DNA of 64,000 bases, from the NCBI RefSeq assembly GCF_943181405.1, contig NZ_CALPBY010000003.1, positions 248,001 to 312,000 of the forward strand. Reading direction: 5' to 3'. Source of the DNA: Cellulosimicrobium sp. Marseille-Q4280 (GTDB lineage: Bacteria > Actinomycetota > Actinomycetes > Actinomycetales > Cellulomonadaceae). Below, in pieces: positions 35,677 to 43,997 of the stretch. Numbering within the stretch: position 1 is the first letter of the stretch; every line of letters starts with the position of its first letter. The position numbers and the translations under genes were made by a program. The notes beneath the pieces were generated by a model. The model had not been told where the DNA came from and did not search any database. It saw nothing but the letters and a program-made list of their open reading frames with translations.

Positions 35677-35704
35677 GGTGCGGACGAGCCGGTCTGTACG
35701 CCGG
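35677..35704 (-). repeat. Right attachment repeat, inside the rnpB 3' end
   Basis: Identical over 28 bp to 28228-28255. It spans the 3' strand of helix P1 and the sequence before it (GGCGTACAGACCGGCTCGTC on the minus strand), so the functional rnpB end is kept on this side. Confidence 0.88.
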
Positions 35705-36106
35705 GTTCTGTTCCCGCGCGCGGTTGCCCCCGCGCGGGCGACGGTCATCCATCTACGACGCACGTTGCCATACGCCTCCAGCGGTCTACCCGACTGCGCT
35801 TCTCACCAGAGAATCGGGCGGGCCGCCCTCAAACACAGTCTGTCTGACCTTGCTCCAGGTGGGGTTTACCGAGCCGGACCGGTCACCCGGCCCGCTGGTG
35901 GTCTCTTACACCACCGTTTCACCCTTACCGCGACGATCGGGGCCGAAACCTCGACCAGCACGGCGGTCTGTTCTCTGTGGCACTGTCCCGCGGGTCACCC
36001 CGGGTGGGCGTTACCCACCACCTTGCCCTTCGGAGCCCGGACGTTCCTCGGCGGGGAGGCCTTGCGACCTGCCCCGACGCGACCGTCCGACCGACTCGTC
36101 CGCACC
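35679..36106 (-). ncRNA. rnpB: RNase P RNA (class A, actinobacterial)
   Basis: The catalytic RNA that matures tRNA 5' ends. About 428 nt. The two ends pair as helix P1 (GUGCGGACGAGUCGGUC at the 5' end with GACCGGCUCGUCCGCAC at the 3' end). Conserved segments on the minus strand include GGGTAACGCCCACCCGGGGT, GACAGTGCCACAGAGAACAG, GGTAAGGGTGAAACGGTGG, GTAAGAGACCACCAG, GGTAAACCCCACC and AGAACCCGGCGTACAG. A TATCCT -10 box (36113-36118) lies 7 bases upstream of the 5' end. The 3' end serves as the attachment site of the adjoining island. Confidence 0.95.
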
Positions 36107-36159
36107 CGCAAGGATACTGCCCGGCGAGCGCTGCTCGGACGAGCACCCGGTCGACCAGG

Positions 36160-36543
36160 TCAGACGTCGACGCGGTACGACAGCGCGAGCTCGTCGCCGC
36201 TCACGCCCCGGATCCCCCAGCTCTCGCGCGGCGCCTCGAGGATCACGAGCTCGACGTCGTCCGGGCCGAGCCCGAGGGCGGGCGCGACGTCGTCGTACAG
36301 GGCCGCCACGAGGGCTCGCTTCGCCTCGCGCGTGCGCCCCGTGAAGCACACGATCTCGACCACGAGGTACGCGTCCGAGCGCGGGGCGACGAGGTCGTCG
36401 TCGTCCAGGAGCAGGAAGCGGTGGAACCGCTTGTCCTCGGGCAGCTGCCACGCGCGCACGAGCGCGGAGTGCAGCGCGTCGGACACCTCCGCCCGCCGCT
36501 CGCCCCACACGCTGCGCCGTCCGTAGATCTTCACCTGGGCCAC
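36160..36543 (-). CDS. Tautomerase-superfamily protein
   Basis: 127 aa from GTG 36543. It resembles the longer tautomerase/MIF-fold proteins that begin with a beta-alpha-beta unit (QVKIYGRR ... VSDALHSALVRAWQLPEDKRF), with a second unit (VVEIVCFTGRTREAKRALVAAL, DVELVILEAPRESWGIRG). The residue after Met is Ala, then Gln. The catalytic N-terminal Pro of the superfamily is absent, so it may not be a tautomerase by the usual mechanism. It ends 53 bases before the rnpB 5' end on the same strand. Confidence 0.72.
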   Translation of the reverse strand: MAQVKIYGRRSVWGERRAEVSDALHSALVRAWQLPEDKRFHRFLLLDDDDLVAPRSDAYLVVEIVCFTGRTREAKRALVAALYDDVAPALGLGPDDVELVILEAPRESWGIRGVSGDELALSYRVDV

Positions 36544-36645
36544 GCCGGCAGCGTAGCGCCCGGGCACGACGGCGTGACGCACCCCACGCGCCCGGTCCGC
36601 CCGCCCGCGCGGGGCACGCCTCGGACGCGACCGTAGAGTGGCCGG

Positions 36646-37443
36646 GTGCTCGTGCTCCTCCCCCCGTCCGAGGGCAAGACCCCCGCGCCCGACGGCGCCC
36701 CTCCGGTCGACCTCGCGACGCTCACCTCTCCCGTCCTGACCGCCCGGCGCGAGCGCGTGCTCGACGCGCTCGTGTCCGCGAGCGCCCGCGACGACGCCGT
36801 CGAGGTGCTCGGCGCGAGCCCCGGCCTGGCGGACGAGGTGCGCCGCAACACGGGGCTGCGCACGGCGCCGGCGGCGCCCGCCGCGCACGTCTACACGGGC
36901 GTCCTCTACGGCGCGGCGGACCTGGGTGGCGCGCTCGCTGGTGGCGAGGAGGCCGCGCGACGCGCCACCGAGGACGTCCGCATCGTGTCCGGGCTCTGGG
37001 GCGTCCTGTCCCCCGCCGACCGCGTCCCGGCGTACCGCCTGTCGATGGGCGTCGCTCTCCCCGGTCTCGGGCGGCTCGCGACGGCCTGGCGACCCCACCT
37101 GGGCGCGGCGCTCGACGACCGCGCGGCGGGGGACGTCGTCGTGGACTGCCGGTCGGCGACGTACGCCGCGGCGTGGCGGCCCCGCACGACCGGCGCCGAT
37201 GCCGCCCAGTGGGTGGCCGTGCGGGTGCTGCGCGACGCGGACGGGAAGCGCTCGGTCGTGTCGCACAACGCCAAGCACACGCGCGGCGTGCTCACGGCCC
37301 ACCTCGTGCGCCGGGCAGGCGTCGTCGCGTCCGCGGACGACCTCGCGAAGGCCGCCGACGAGCTCGTCGGCATCGACCTGCTCGACGCGAGCCTCCGCGA
37401 CGACGGCCGCGGGCGGTTCACGCTCGAGCTCGTCGTGGCCTGA
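36646..37443 (+). CDS. yaaA: YaaA-family peroxide stress protein (DUF328)
   Basis: 265 aa from GTG 36646. It begins MLVLLPPSEGKTPAP, the YaaA signature, and contains VSGLWGVLSPADRVPAYRLSMG and VVSHNAKHTRGVLTAHL, both family motifs. In E. coli YaaA lowers intracellular iron/oxidative damage and binds DNA. No Shine-Dalgarno is seen before the start, so it may be leaderless. It is divergent from the tautomerase-like gene. Confidence 0.9.
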   Translation: MLVLLPPSEGKTPAPDGAPPVDLATLTSPVLTARRERVLDALVSASARDDAVEVLGASPGLADEVRRNTGLRTAPAAPAAHVYTGVLYGAADLGGALAGGEEAARRATEDVRIVSGLWGVLSPADRVPAYRLSMGVALPGLGRLATAWRPHLGAALDDRAAGDVVVDCRSATYAAAWRPRTTGADAAQWVAVRVLRDADGKRSVVSHNAKHTRGVLTAHLVRRAGVVASADDLAKAADELVGIDLLDASLRDDGRGRFTLELVVA

Positions 37444-37444
37444 G

Positions 37445-38770
37445 TCAGAGGTCGCTCGGGACGCCCTGCGCGACGAGCTCGCTCGTCCCGTCGGCCCACA
37501 GCCTGAGGATGCTCACGGACGCGGGCGGCACACGGAACCTCGACCACTGGTCGGGGGGCGCCTGGACCGCGACGCCGATCGCGGCGCGCACCTGCACCGC
37601 GTGGCCCACCACGACGACCGTGCGCCCCGCCGCGGGCGCGTCCTGGAGCTGCGTGGCGACGAGCTCGCGGAGCCCCGCGCGCACGCGCACCCCGACGTCG
37701 GCGACGGACTCGCCGCCCGGCGCGGCGACGGTGCCCGTGGCGTACCAGTCCCGGCGCAGCCCGGGCCACCGCTCGTCGATCCGGTCGGCGGTGAGCCCTT
37801 CCCAGGCGCCGAAGTCCACCTCGGCGAAGCGCGCGTCGGTCGTCACGGGCAGGCCGAGGCGTCGGCCCACCGCGCGGGCCGTCTCCAGGGTGCGCACCAT
37901 CGGGGAGGCGACGATCACGGACGGCCGCGGCAGGTCGGTCCAGGCCGACCGGCCGACGCGGAACACGAGGTCGGCCGCGCGCGCCGCCTGCGTGCGCCCG
38001 TGCGGCGTGAGCGACGGCCCGGGGACCGACGAGCCGCTGAACGCGCCCGCGACCGTGAGCGGTGTCTGCCCGTGGCGCACGAGGACGACCGTCAGCGCCG
38101 GGGCGTCGTCGAAGCGGATCGTGGCCCCGGACGGCCGCGGGGCCGGACCGGCCGACGTGCCCGCCTCGGCCCGCCCCTCCCCGGGTGCCTGCTCGAGCGG
38201 AGCCCCGTCCCGGCCGTCAGCGGCGGCTGCCGTATCGGCGGGAGCGGGGCCGGCGGCAGCGTCGTCAGCGGCTGCCGTGGCACCCGTGCCGTAGTCCCGC
38301 GCGATCGTGCCGCCGGTGTCCATCGCCTCGTTGGCGAGCCGGTCGGCATCCGCGTTCTGCGCGCGCGGGATCCACTCGTAGGTCACCTGGCCCGCGGGAA
38401 GGACGGTCGCGGCCTCCGCGGCCAGCCGACGCATGTCGGCGTGCTTGATCTGCCAGCGCCCCGACATCTGCTCGACGACGAGGCGCGAGTCCATCCGGAC
38501 CGTCACCCGTGCGTCCGGGTCGATCGCGGCCGCCGCCCGCAGACCGGCGACGAGACCGGAGTACTCGGCGACGTTGTTGGTCGTCGTGCCGAGGAACGCG
38601 GCACGCTCTGCGAGGACGCGGCCGCTCGCGCCGTCGCGCACGAGGGCGCCGAAGCCGGCCGGCCCGGGGTTCCCGCGGGAGCCGCCGTCGGCCTCGACCA
38701 CGAGGTGGCGTCGACCCGAGGAGCCGTCCGGGCCGGTCGGGGGGGCGTCGGGGCGTGCGTCCGCGCTCAC
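37445..38770 (-). CDS. Bifunctional RNase H / histidine phosphatase
   Basis: 441 aa, two domains joined by an Ala/Pro/Gly-rich linker (about 155-220), as in M. tuberculosis Rv2228c. The N-terminal RNase HI domain has catalytic carboxylates in VEADGGSRGNPGPAG, NNVAEYSGL, VRMDSRLVVEQ and NADADRLANEAMD. The C-terminal domain has the phosphatase VLVRHGQTPLT motif and the second His in VVVVGHAVQVRAA; in relatives it is an alpha-ribazole/acid phosphatase. The GTG start overlaps the upstream gene stop by 4 bases. Confidence 0.92.
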   Translation of the reverse strand: MSADARPDAPPTGPDGSSGRRHLVVEADGGSRGNPGPAGFGALVRDGASGRVLAERAAFLGTTTNNVAEYSGLVAGLRAAAAIDPDARVTVRMDSRLVVEQMSGRWQIKHADMRRLAAEAATVLPAGQVTYEWIPRAQNADADRLANEAMDTGGTIARDYGTGATAAADDAAAGPAPADTAAAADGRDGAPLEQAPGEGRAEAGTSAGPAPRPSGATIRFDDAPALTVVLVRHGQTPLTVAGAFSGSSVPGPSLTPHGRTQAARAADLVFRVGRSAWTDLPRPSVIVASPMVRTLETARAVGRRLGLPVTTDARFAEVDFGAWEGLTADRIDERWPGLRRDWYATGTVAAPGGESVADVGVRVRAGLRELVATQLQDAPAAGRTVVVVGHAVQVRAAIGVAVQAPPDQWSRFRVPPASVSILRLWADGTSELVAQGVPSDL

Positions 38771-39510
38771 GCGCCCGCGGCCTCCGGACGCACGACGATG
38801 TGGCCGTAGTCCTCGAGCCGGACGACCTGGTCAGGCGCCGCGGACGTCACGGCCGCGAGCTCGGCCGGGCTCAGGTCCACGTTGAGCCCCTCGAGCCGGC
38901 GCCCGCGCATCGCGACGACGCCGCGCCCGCCGTTCTGGTCGCGCACGCGCTCGTAGAGCGCGAGCAGCGTCGCGTCGATCCCGTCGGCGGCCGCACGGCG
39001 GCGCTCGGCGACCTGCGCGGCGTCGTCGTCGAGCTCGGCGAAGCGGGCGTCGCGCGTGGCGACGACCTCGGCGCGGGCGGCCTCGAGCTCGGCGTTCGCG
39101 GACTCGAGACGACCGAGCGCCTCCTCGTGCGCCTCAAGCCGCTCCATGACGTCGAGCTCGACCTCCTCGAGCACGCCCTGCCGGCGGGCGAGCGACTCGA
39201 GCTCGCCGACGAGCGCCTGCGCGTCCTTCGCCCCGACCTGGCCGGAGTCGAGGCGCGACCGGTCGCGCGCGGCGCGCGTGCGCACCTGCTCGACGTCGGC
39301 CTCCGCCTTCTTCAGCTCGCGCCGCAGGTCGGACGCCGCCGTGCGGGACTCGACGAGCGACGTCGCCAGGTCCTGCACCTGCGCGTCGAGCTCGGCGATG
39401 CGGGCCAGCTCGGGCAGGTTCTTGCGCTGGTGGGCGAGCTGCTGGAGACGCGTGTCGAGCTCCTGGACGTCGAGGAGCCGGAGCTGGTCTGCGGGCGGGG
39501 CGGTGGCCAC
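38767..39510 (-). CDS. Coiled-coil protein of the C4-type zinc-ribbon family, cysteines absent
   Basis: 247 aa from GTG 39510, with AAGGAAG upstream. Residues 10-180 form a long antiparallel coiled coil (Leu/Glu/Ala heptads). In the family (CT398/zf-RING_7) a C-terminal four-Cys zinc ribbon follows. Here that segment reads RGRRLEGLNVDLSPAELA ... VVRLEDYGHIVVR with no Cys at all: the whole protein has none. The fold may persist without metal. It is translationally coupled to the RNase H/phosphatase gene. Confidence 0.85.
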   Translation of the reverse strand: MATAPPADQLRLLDVQELDTRLQQLAHQRKNLPELARIAELDAQVQDLATSLVESRTAASDLRRELKKAEADVEQVRTRAARDRSRLDSGQVGAKDAQALVGELESLARRQGVLEEVELDVMERLEAHEEALGRLESANAELEAARAEVVATRDARFAELDDDAAQVAERRRAAADGIDATLLALYERVRDQNGGRGVVAMRGRRLEGLNVDLSPAELAAVTSAAPDQVVRLEDYGHIVVRPEAAGA

Positions 39511-39631
39511 GTGGTGCTTCCTTTCGTGGGACCGGTCGGGTCGTGGGACGCGGTCGGGTCGGGCGGGTGAGGGTCGCGGTGCGCCGCGGTGGGTCGCGGT
39601 AGGTCGCGCGCGGGCGACGGCGTCACAGGGG

Positions 39632-40582
39632 TCAGCCCTGCGCCCCGGGCGCCGACGCGGACGGGATGCGGGCCGTCCAGGGGTCGGTGACGGTCGTGCT
39701 GACCCGCGTCTCCACCTGCTCGCCGCGCGCGGCGAGCGCTCGCGCGAGGTCCTCGGCAGCGTAGCGGAGCCACGGCCACTCCGACGCGAAGTGCGGGACG
39801 TCGACGAGGAACGGCGTCGCCGACGGCCCGCCCTCGAACTGCGCCCGCTCGCGCAGCTCGGACACCGGGTGGTGGCGCAGGTCGGACGTCAGGTAGACGT
39901 CGGCACCGCTCGTGCGCACCGCGTCGAACAGCGAGTCGCCCGAGCCGCCGACGACCGCGACGGACTCGACCGTCGCGTCCAGGTCGCCCGCGACGCGGAC
40001 GCCCTGGACCGTCGCGGGCAGGACCTCGGCGACGCGCTCCGCGAACGCCCGCAGCGTCGTCGGCCCGGCCAGCCGCCCGACCCGTCCCGTGCCGGTGGTG
40101 ACGGTCCCGTGCGTGGCCGGCGCGTCGCTGCGACCGGCCGCGTGCGGCACGAGCGGCACCCGGTGGAGCAGGTCGAGCGCGTCCGCCAGCGCGTCCGCGA
40201 CGCCACGCTCGGCGGCGTCCGCGTTCGTGTGCGCGACGTACAGGCCGCACCCTCCCCGGATGAGCCGGTGCACGAGCGAGCCCTTGAACGTCGTCGCGGC
40301 AACCGAGTGCACGGGGCGCAGGAACAAGGGGTGGTGCGTGACGAGGAGCTCCGCGCCCCAGTCCAGCGCCTCGTCCGCGACCTCCTCGACCGGGTCGACG
40401 GCGAGCAGCACCTTGCGGACGGGCGCGCCCGGGTCGCCGGCGACCAGTCCGACGGCGTCCCAGTCCTCCGCCGTGGCCGGCGGGTAGAGCTCGTCGAGCG
40501 TGCGCACGACCTGGCCGAGGGTCGGGGGCGCGAGCCCTGCACCGGGCTCGTCGGCGTGCTCCGCGGCGGCGTCGAGGGTCAT
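39632..40582 (-). CDS. Nif3-like dinuclear metal protein
   Basis: 316 aa, NIF3/YbgI/DUF34 family. Metal-ligand segments are present: LVTHHPLFLRPVHS (His-His), YVAHTNADAAERG, and near the C-terminus VDVPHFASEWPWL. A central insert (about 170-230) carries GVRVAGDLDATVESVAVVGG, which is common in bacterial members. Relatives are often called GTP cyclohydrolase I type 2, but the activity is uncertain. It is upstream of the coiled-coil gene (121-base gap), the pairing seen across actinobacteria. Confidence 0.9.
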   Translation of the reverse strand: MTLDAAAEHADEPGAGLAPPTLGQVVRTLDELYPPATAEDWDAVGLVAGDPGAPVRKVLLAVDPVEEVADEALDWGAELLVTHHPLFLRPVHSVAATTFKGSLVHRLIRGGCGLYVAHTNADAAERGVADALADALDLLHRVPLVPHAAGRSDAPATHGTVTTGTGRVGRLAGPTTLRAFAERVAEVLPATVQGVRVAGDLDATVESVAVVGGSGDSLFDAVRTSGADVYLTSDLRHHPVSELRERAQFEGGPSATPFLVDVPHFASEWPWLRYAAEDLARALAARGEQVETRVSTTVTDPWTARIPSASAPGAQG

Positions 40583-40622
40583 GGCGGCAGGCTATCCCGC
40601 CCGACCGCGCCGGACGCGGTCG

Positions 40623-42395
40623 TTACTTCGCCTGCGCGTAGTGCTCGACGGCGGCGACCGTCAGCGGGAAGTCGACCGGGAAGTCGCCGAACAGCAGTCG
40701 CCCCGCCTCGACGGCGGCCTCCCGGACCTCACGCTCCACCACCTCGACGAGCTCCGCGGGCGCGTGGACGACCACCTCGTCGTGGAGGAAGAACACGAGG
40801 TGCGCCCGGCCCTGGAACGGTGCGCGGACCGCACCCGGGCTCTCGCTGACGGGCAGGGCCCACAGTCGGCGTCGGATCGACGCGAGCCAGCACAGCGCCC
40901 ACTCCGCGGCCGTGCCCTGGACGACGAAGTTGCGCGTGAAGCGACCCCAGGCCCGCGTCTGCGAGCGTGCTCGCGACTGGGCGTCCGCACCGCCGCCCGC
41001 TCCTCCCCCCGGGCCGTCGGCCGCGTCGTCGGCCGCGTACGCGCCGGACTGCGCCTCCTGCCAGGCGGCGCCGGGCGCCGGGGAGCTGCGCCCGAGCCGC
41101 GTCGTGACGACCTCGCCCCGCTCCCCCGCGCGGGCCGCACGCTCGACGAGGTCGATCGCGTCGGGGAACGCCTTCGCGAGCCGCGGCAGGACCAGGGCGC
41201 TGTCCCCCGTCGTCCCGCCGTACATCGCCCCGAGCATGCCGACCTTCGCGTGCTCGCGGCTCGCCACCGCCCCCGACGCGACGATCCCGGCGTAGAGGTC
41301 GACGCCCCGGCCGGCGTCCGCCATGCGCTCGTCGTGCGCGAGCCCCGCGAGCACGCGCGGCTCGAGCTGGGCCGCGTCGGCGACGACGAGCCGCCAGCCC
41401 GGGTCCGCGACCACCGCCCGCCGCACCTGGCGCGGGAGCTGGAGCGCACCCCCGCCGCTCGACGACCACCGCCCCGTGACGACTCCTCCGACCACGTACT
41501 CGGTCCGGAACCGGCCGTCGCGCACCCACGTGTCGAGCCACGTCCACCCGTTCGCCGTGAGCAGCCGCTGCAGCGTCTTGTACTCCAGCAGCGGCTCGAT
41601 CACGGGGTGCTCGATCTTCTCGAGCTCCCACTTGCGCAGCGACCGGGCGCCGACGCCCGCGTACTGGAGCGCCTTGAGCAGGTCCGGGTGCGAGTCGGGG
41701 TTGAGCGTCGGCGGGGCGTCGAGCGCGTCGCGGATCGTGCGGGCGAGCTCCTCCATGCGCGCCGGCCGCTCGCCCGGACGCGGTCGCGGTCCGAGGACCC
41801 CCTCGAGGATCTCGTCGTGCACGTCGGCGCGCCACGGCAGCCCCGCGTGGTGCATCTCCGCGGCGACGAGCGCCCCGGCCGACTCGCCCGCGAGGAGGAG
41901 GCGCAGCCGGCCCGGTGCGTCCGGGCCGTCCGCGGCCGCGACCGTGGCGAGCTGGTCGGCGAGCTCGGGCAGCGGGTCCAGGCCCGACGGCGCAGCGGGG
42001 GTCCCCGGCGCGTCGGCCCCCAGGTCGAAGAGCGAGTCGGGGCGGAGCGGGAGCGTGGGGTCGGGCCCGGCGGGTGCGGCGGTCAGGGCGTCCCAGGGCC
42101 CGGGCTCCCTCCGGGCGTACGGAGTCCCCGCGGTGAGCGCGGACCGGCGCAGGATCGCGCGCGCGAGCCGCAGGTCGTGCGACCGCTCCACCCGGGCGCC
42201 CGCAGCGAGCAGCGCGGAGTACCAGCGGTTCGTGTCGTCCCACACGGCGCGCTCCCCCGCGGCGACGGCTGCCGCGACATCGGCCCCCGACTCGCTCACC
42301 GGGCCTCCCGTGGGACGACCGGAGGCGTCGGCACGCCGAACCTCGACGACGGCGCCTCGGCCGGCGCCGGCACGACGCGTCAGGGCCAGGTACAC
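40623..42395 (-). CDS. PolA-like 'bifunctional 3'-5' exonuclease/DNA polymerase'
   Basis: A family A DNA polymerase homologue of 590 aa, lacking the 5'-nuclease domain. The N-terminal third is a degenerate exonuclease-like region (VWDDTNRWYSALLAAG, DLRLARAILRRSAL). Polymerase motifs are LVVADAAQLEPRVLAGLAHD (A), EHAKVGMLGAMYGGTTG (B) and HDEVVVHAP (C, with catalytic H-D-E). Motif A has Gln where polA has the Ser-Gln-Ile-Glu group, and a Gly/Ala/Asp-rich insert (about 475-500) interrupts the fingers-thumb region. The start GTG 42395 (MYLALTRRAG) is chosen as in relatives; an in-frame GTG 27 bases upstream is possible. The biological role is unclear. Confidence 0.85.
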   Translation of the reverse strand: MYLALTRRAGAGRGAVVEVRRADASGRPTGGPVSESGADVAAAVAAGERAVWDDTNRWYSALLAAGARVERSHDLRLARAILRRSALTAGTPYARREPGPWDALTAAPAGPDPTLPLRPDSLFDLGADAPGTPAAPSGLDPLPELADQLATVAAADGPDAPGRLRLLLAGESAGALVAAEMHHAGLPWRADVHDEILEGVLGPRPRPGERPARMEELARTIRDALDAPPTLNPDSHPDLLKALQYAGVGARSLRKWELEKIEHPVIEPLLEYKTLQRLLTANGWTWLDTWVRDGRFRTEYVVGGVVTGRWSSSGGGALQLPRQVRRAVVADPGWRLVVADAAQLEPRVLAGLAHDERMADAGRGVDLYAGIVASGAVASREHAKVGMLGAMYGGTTGDSALVLPRLAKAFPDAIDLVERAARAGERGEVVTTRLGRSSPAPGAAWQEAQSGAYAADDAADGPGGGAGGGADAQSRARSQTRAWGRFTRNFVVQGTAAEWALCWLASIRRRLWALPVSESPGAVRAPFQGRAHLVFFLHDEVVVHAPAELVEVVEREVREAAVEAGRLLFGDFPVDFPLTVAAVEHYAQAK

Positions 42396-42466
42396 GGACG
42401 CAGTGTGCCTCCCGGCACCCACACCGGCACGGCTGCTGCCGCGGCTCCGACCGGAGGGCCAGGCCG

Positions 42467-43768
42467 TCAGCCGTGCGACGCCGGGACGTCGCCGACGTCC
42501 GGCGGTGGCGGCGCGGGCTCCGGCGCCACCCCGCCGGTGCGCTCGAGCTCGAGCTCGGCCGTGAGCACACCGCCCGCGAGCACGGCGATGCTCGTGAGCC
42601 ACAGCCACAGCACGCCCGCGAGCACGAGACCGAGCATCTGCCCGGCCACCCGCACCAGGGCGATCGCCGTGCCGTCCACGCCGGGCGTGGACGGCACGGC
42701 GAGGGCGAGGTAGAGCCCGAACCCCGACGAGACCACCAGCACTCCCAGCGTCCCGACCACCGCGCCGGGCACGCACCGGGTCCACACCGTGTCGACGTTC
42801 GGGGCGTACCGGTAGAGCAGCGTGAGGTACGCGGCGCTCACCGCGACGACGAGCGGCCAGCGCAGGACGTCCCACGCGACCTGGAACTCGTCCCCGAGAC
42901 CGAACCGGTCCGCGAGCGCCGCGCCGTCGCCCAGGAGCGGCCCGACGACGACCATGCCCAGCACGGCGACGACGGTCGCGACCGCGCCCAGCGCGAGCGA
43001 GAGGCCCAGCACGTACTGGCCGACGAGACTGCGACGGTTCTCCACCTGGTAGGCGTCGTCGAGCGCGCGCACCGCGGCGCGGAAGACGCGGCTCGCGAGC
43101 CAGAGGGCCACGACGAACGCGCCCAGCGCGAACCCGGCGCGCCCTTCCGCGAGGAGACCGTCGACGAGCGGGGCGAGGACGTCGCTCGCGACCTGCTCCG
43201 CGAACACGTCCGCGAACCCGTCGACGACCGTGGTGCGGATCTGGTCGACGCGGGTGTCCCCGAGGAGCGGGCGCAGGAACCCGAGGCTCGCGCCGAGCGC
43301 CGTCGTGAGCGGGACGAGGGAGATGAGCCCGTAGTACGACATCTCCGCGGCGAGGCCCGTCACGCGGACGTCGGCCGAGCGGTACGCGGCGCGGAGCGCG
43401 ACCTCCGCCGCGGGCACCCCGCGCACCCGCAGCGGCGTGCGAGCCGCTCGCGCCAGGAGCCGGTCCCGCAGGCCGGGCGAGGTCGCGGCCCGGGCCGCAC
43501 GGCGGGCCAGGGCGGGCCGGACCACGTGCCCGGACGTCCAGCTCCCGACCGCGACGGCGGCCGGGCCGAGGACGGCGGTCGCAGCCGTCACCACCACGGT
43601 CCGCGTCATGGAGGGGTCGAGGAGGACGGTCCCGAGGCCGACGGCGGTACCGGCACCCACGAGGACCAGGACCGTCGACGTGGCGGTCGACGTCGTCGCG
43701 CGCACGGCGGGCACGCGACGGGCGAGCACCGCGACGACGAGTGCGAGGGACGCCACCAGGACGAGCAC
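42467..43768 (-). CDS. YihY/BrkB-family membrane protein
   Basis: 433 aa from GTG 43768, with AGGGAGAC upstream. Three N-terminal hydrophobic stretches are followed by the YihY domain, signalled by LAAEMSYYGLISLVPLTTALG (about 150) and later YRYAPNVDTVWTRCVPGAVVG (about 335), with about six TM helices. The C-terminus is Pro-rich and cytosolic. The family was misnamed RNase BN and its function is unknown. The extra N-terminal TM segments exceed the basic YihY length. Confidence 0.85.
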   Translation of the reverse strand: MLVLVASLALVVAVLARRVPAVRATTSTATSTVLVLVGAGTAVGLGTVLLDPSMTRTVVVTAATAVLGPAAVAVGSWTSGHVVRPALARRAARAATSPGLRDRLLARAARTPLRVRGVPAAEVALRAAYRSADVRVTGLAAEMSYYGLISLVPLTTALGASLGFLRPLLGDTRVDQIRTTVVDGFADVFAEQVASDVLAPLVDGLLAEGRAGFALGAFVVALWLASRVFRAAVRALDDAYQVENRRSLVGQYVLGLSLALGAVATVVAVLGMVVVGPLLGDGAALADRFGLGDEFQVAWDVLRWPLVVAVSAAYLTLLYRYAPNVDTVWTRCVPGAVVGTLGVLVVSSGFGLYLALAVPSTPGVDGTAIALVRVAGQMLGLVLAGVLWLWLTSIAVLAGGVLTAELELERTGGVAPEPAPPPPDVGDVPASHG

Positions 43769-43853
43769 GTGCGTCTCCCTCGGACGGCGTGGTCGGCGCG
43801 ACGCCCCTCTCGGGGACGGCGCGAGTGCGAGGGTGCGACGTCGACGGACGTCG

Positions 43854-43930
43854 TGGTGGGCCCGGAGGGACTCGAACCCCCGACATCCACGGTGTAAGCG
43901 TGGCGCTCTGACCAGCTGAGCTACAGGCCC
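43854..43930 (-). tRNA. tRNA-Val (anticodon TAC)
   Basis: 77 nt including an encoded CCA (plus-strand tgg at 43854-43856). The acceptor GGGCCTG pairs with CGGGCCC. D arm GCTC...GAGC, anticodon stem GCCAC...GTGG with loop CTTACAC (anticodon TAC at 43894-43896), T loop GGTTCGAGTCC. It lies upstream of YihY on the same strand. Confidence 0.97.
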
Positions 43931-43997
43931 CGGAACGAGCGGTGCACAGCCTACCGGTTCGCCTGCGCCGTCCGGTGCCGTGCGGTCCGTCCCGGTG

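Larger units (their letters stand above)
28228..35704. mobile_element. Decayed integrative element inserted at the 3' end of rnpB
   Basis: About 7.5 kb bounded by a 28-bp perfect direct repeat (28228-28255 and 35677-35704). The right copy is the 3' end of rnpB. A tyrosine integrase relic lies 130 bases from the right repeat. The inside holds a conjugation-ATPase fragment, a dCMP-deaminase-like pseudogene, several tiny Cys-containing genes and a two-gene cargo unit, none of them housekeeping genes. Many genes are frameshifted or truncated, so the element is unlikely to move on its own. Confidence 0.82.

Noticed and set aside
39511-39631. G-rich repeats (gggtcg-like) between the coiled-coil and Nif3 genes
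   Set aside because: Irregular short repeats in a short GC-rich gap; no consistent unit or hairpin.
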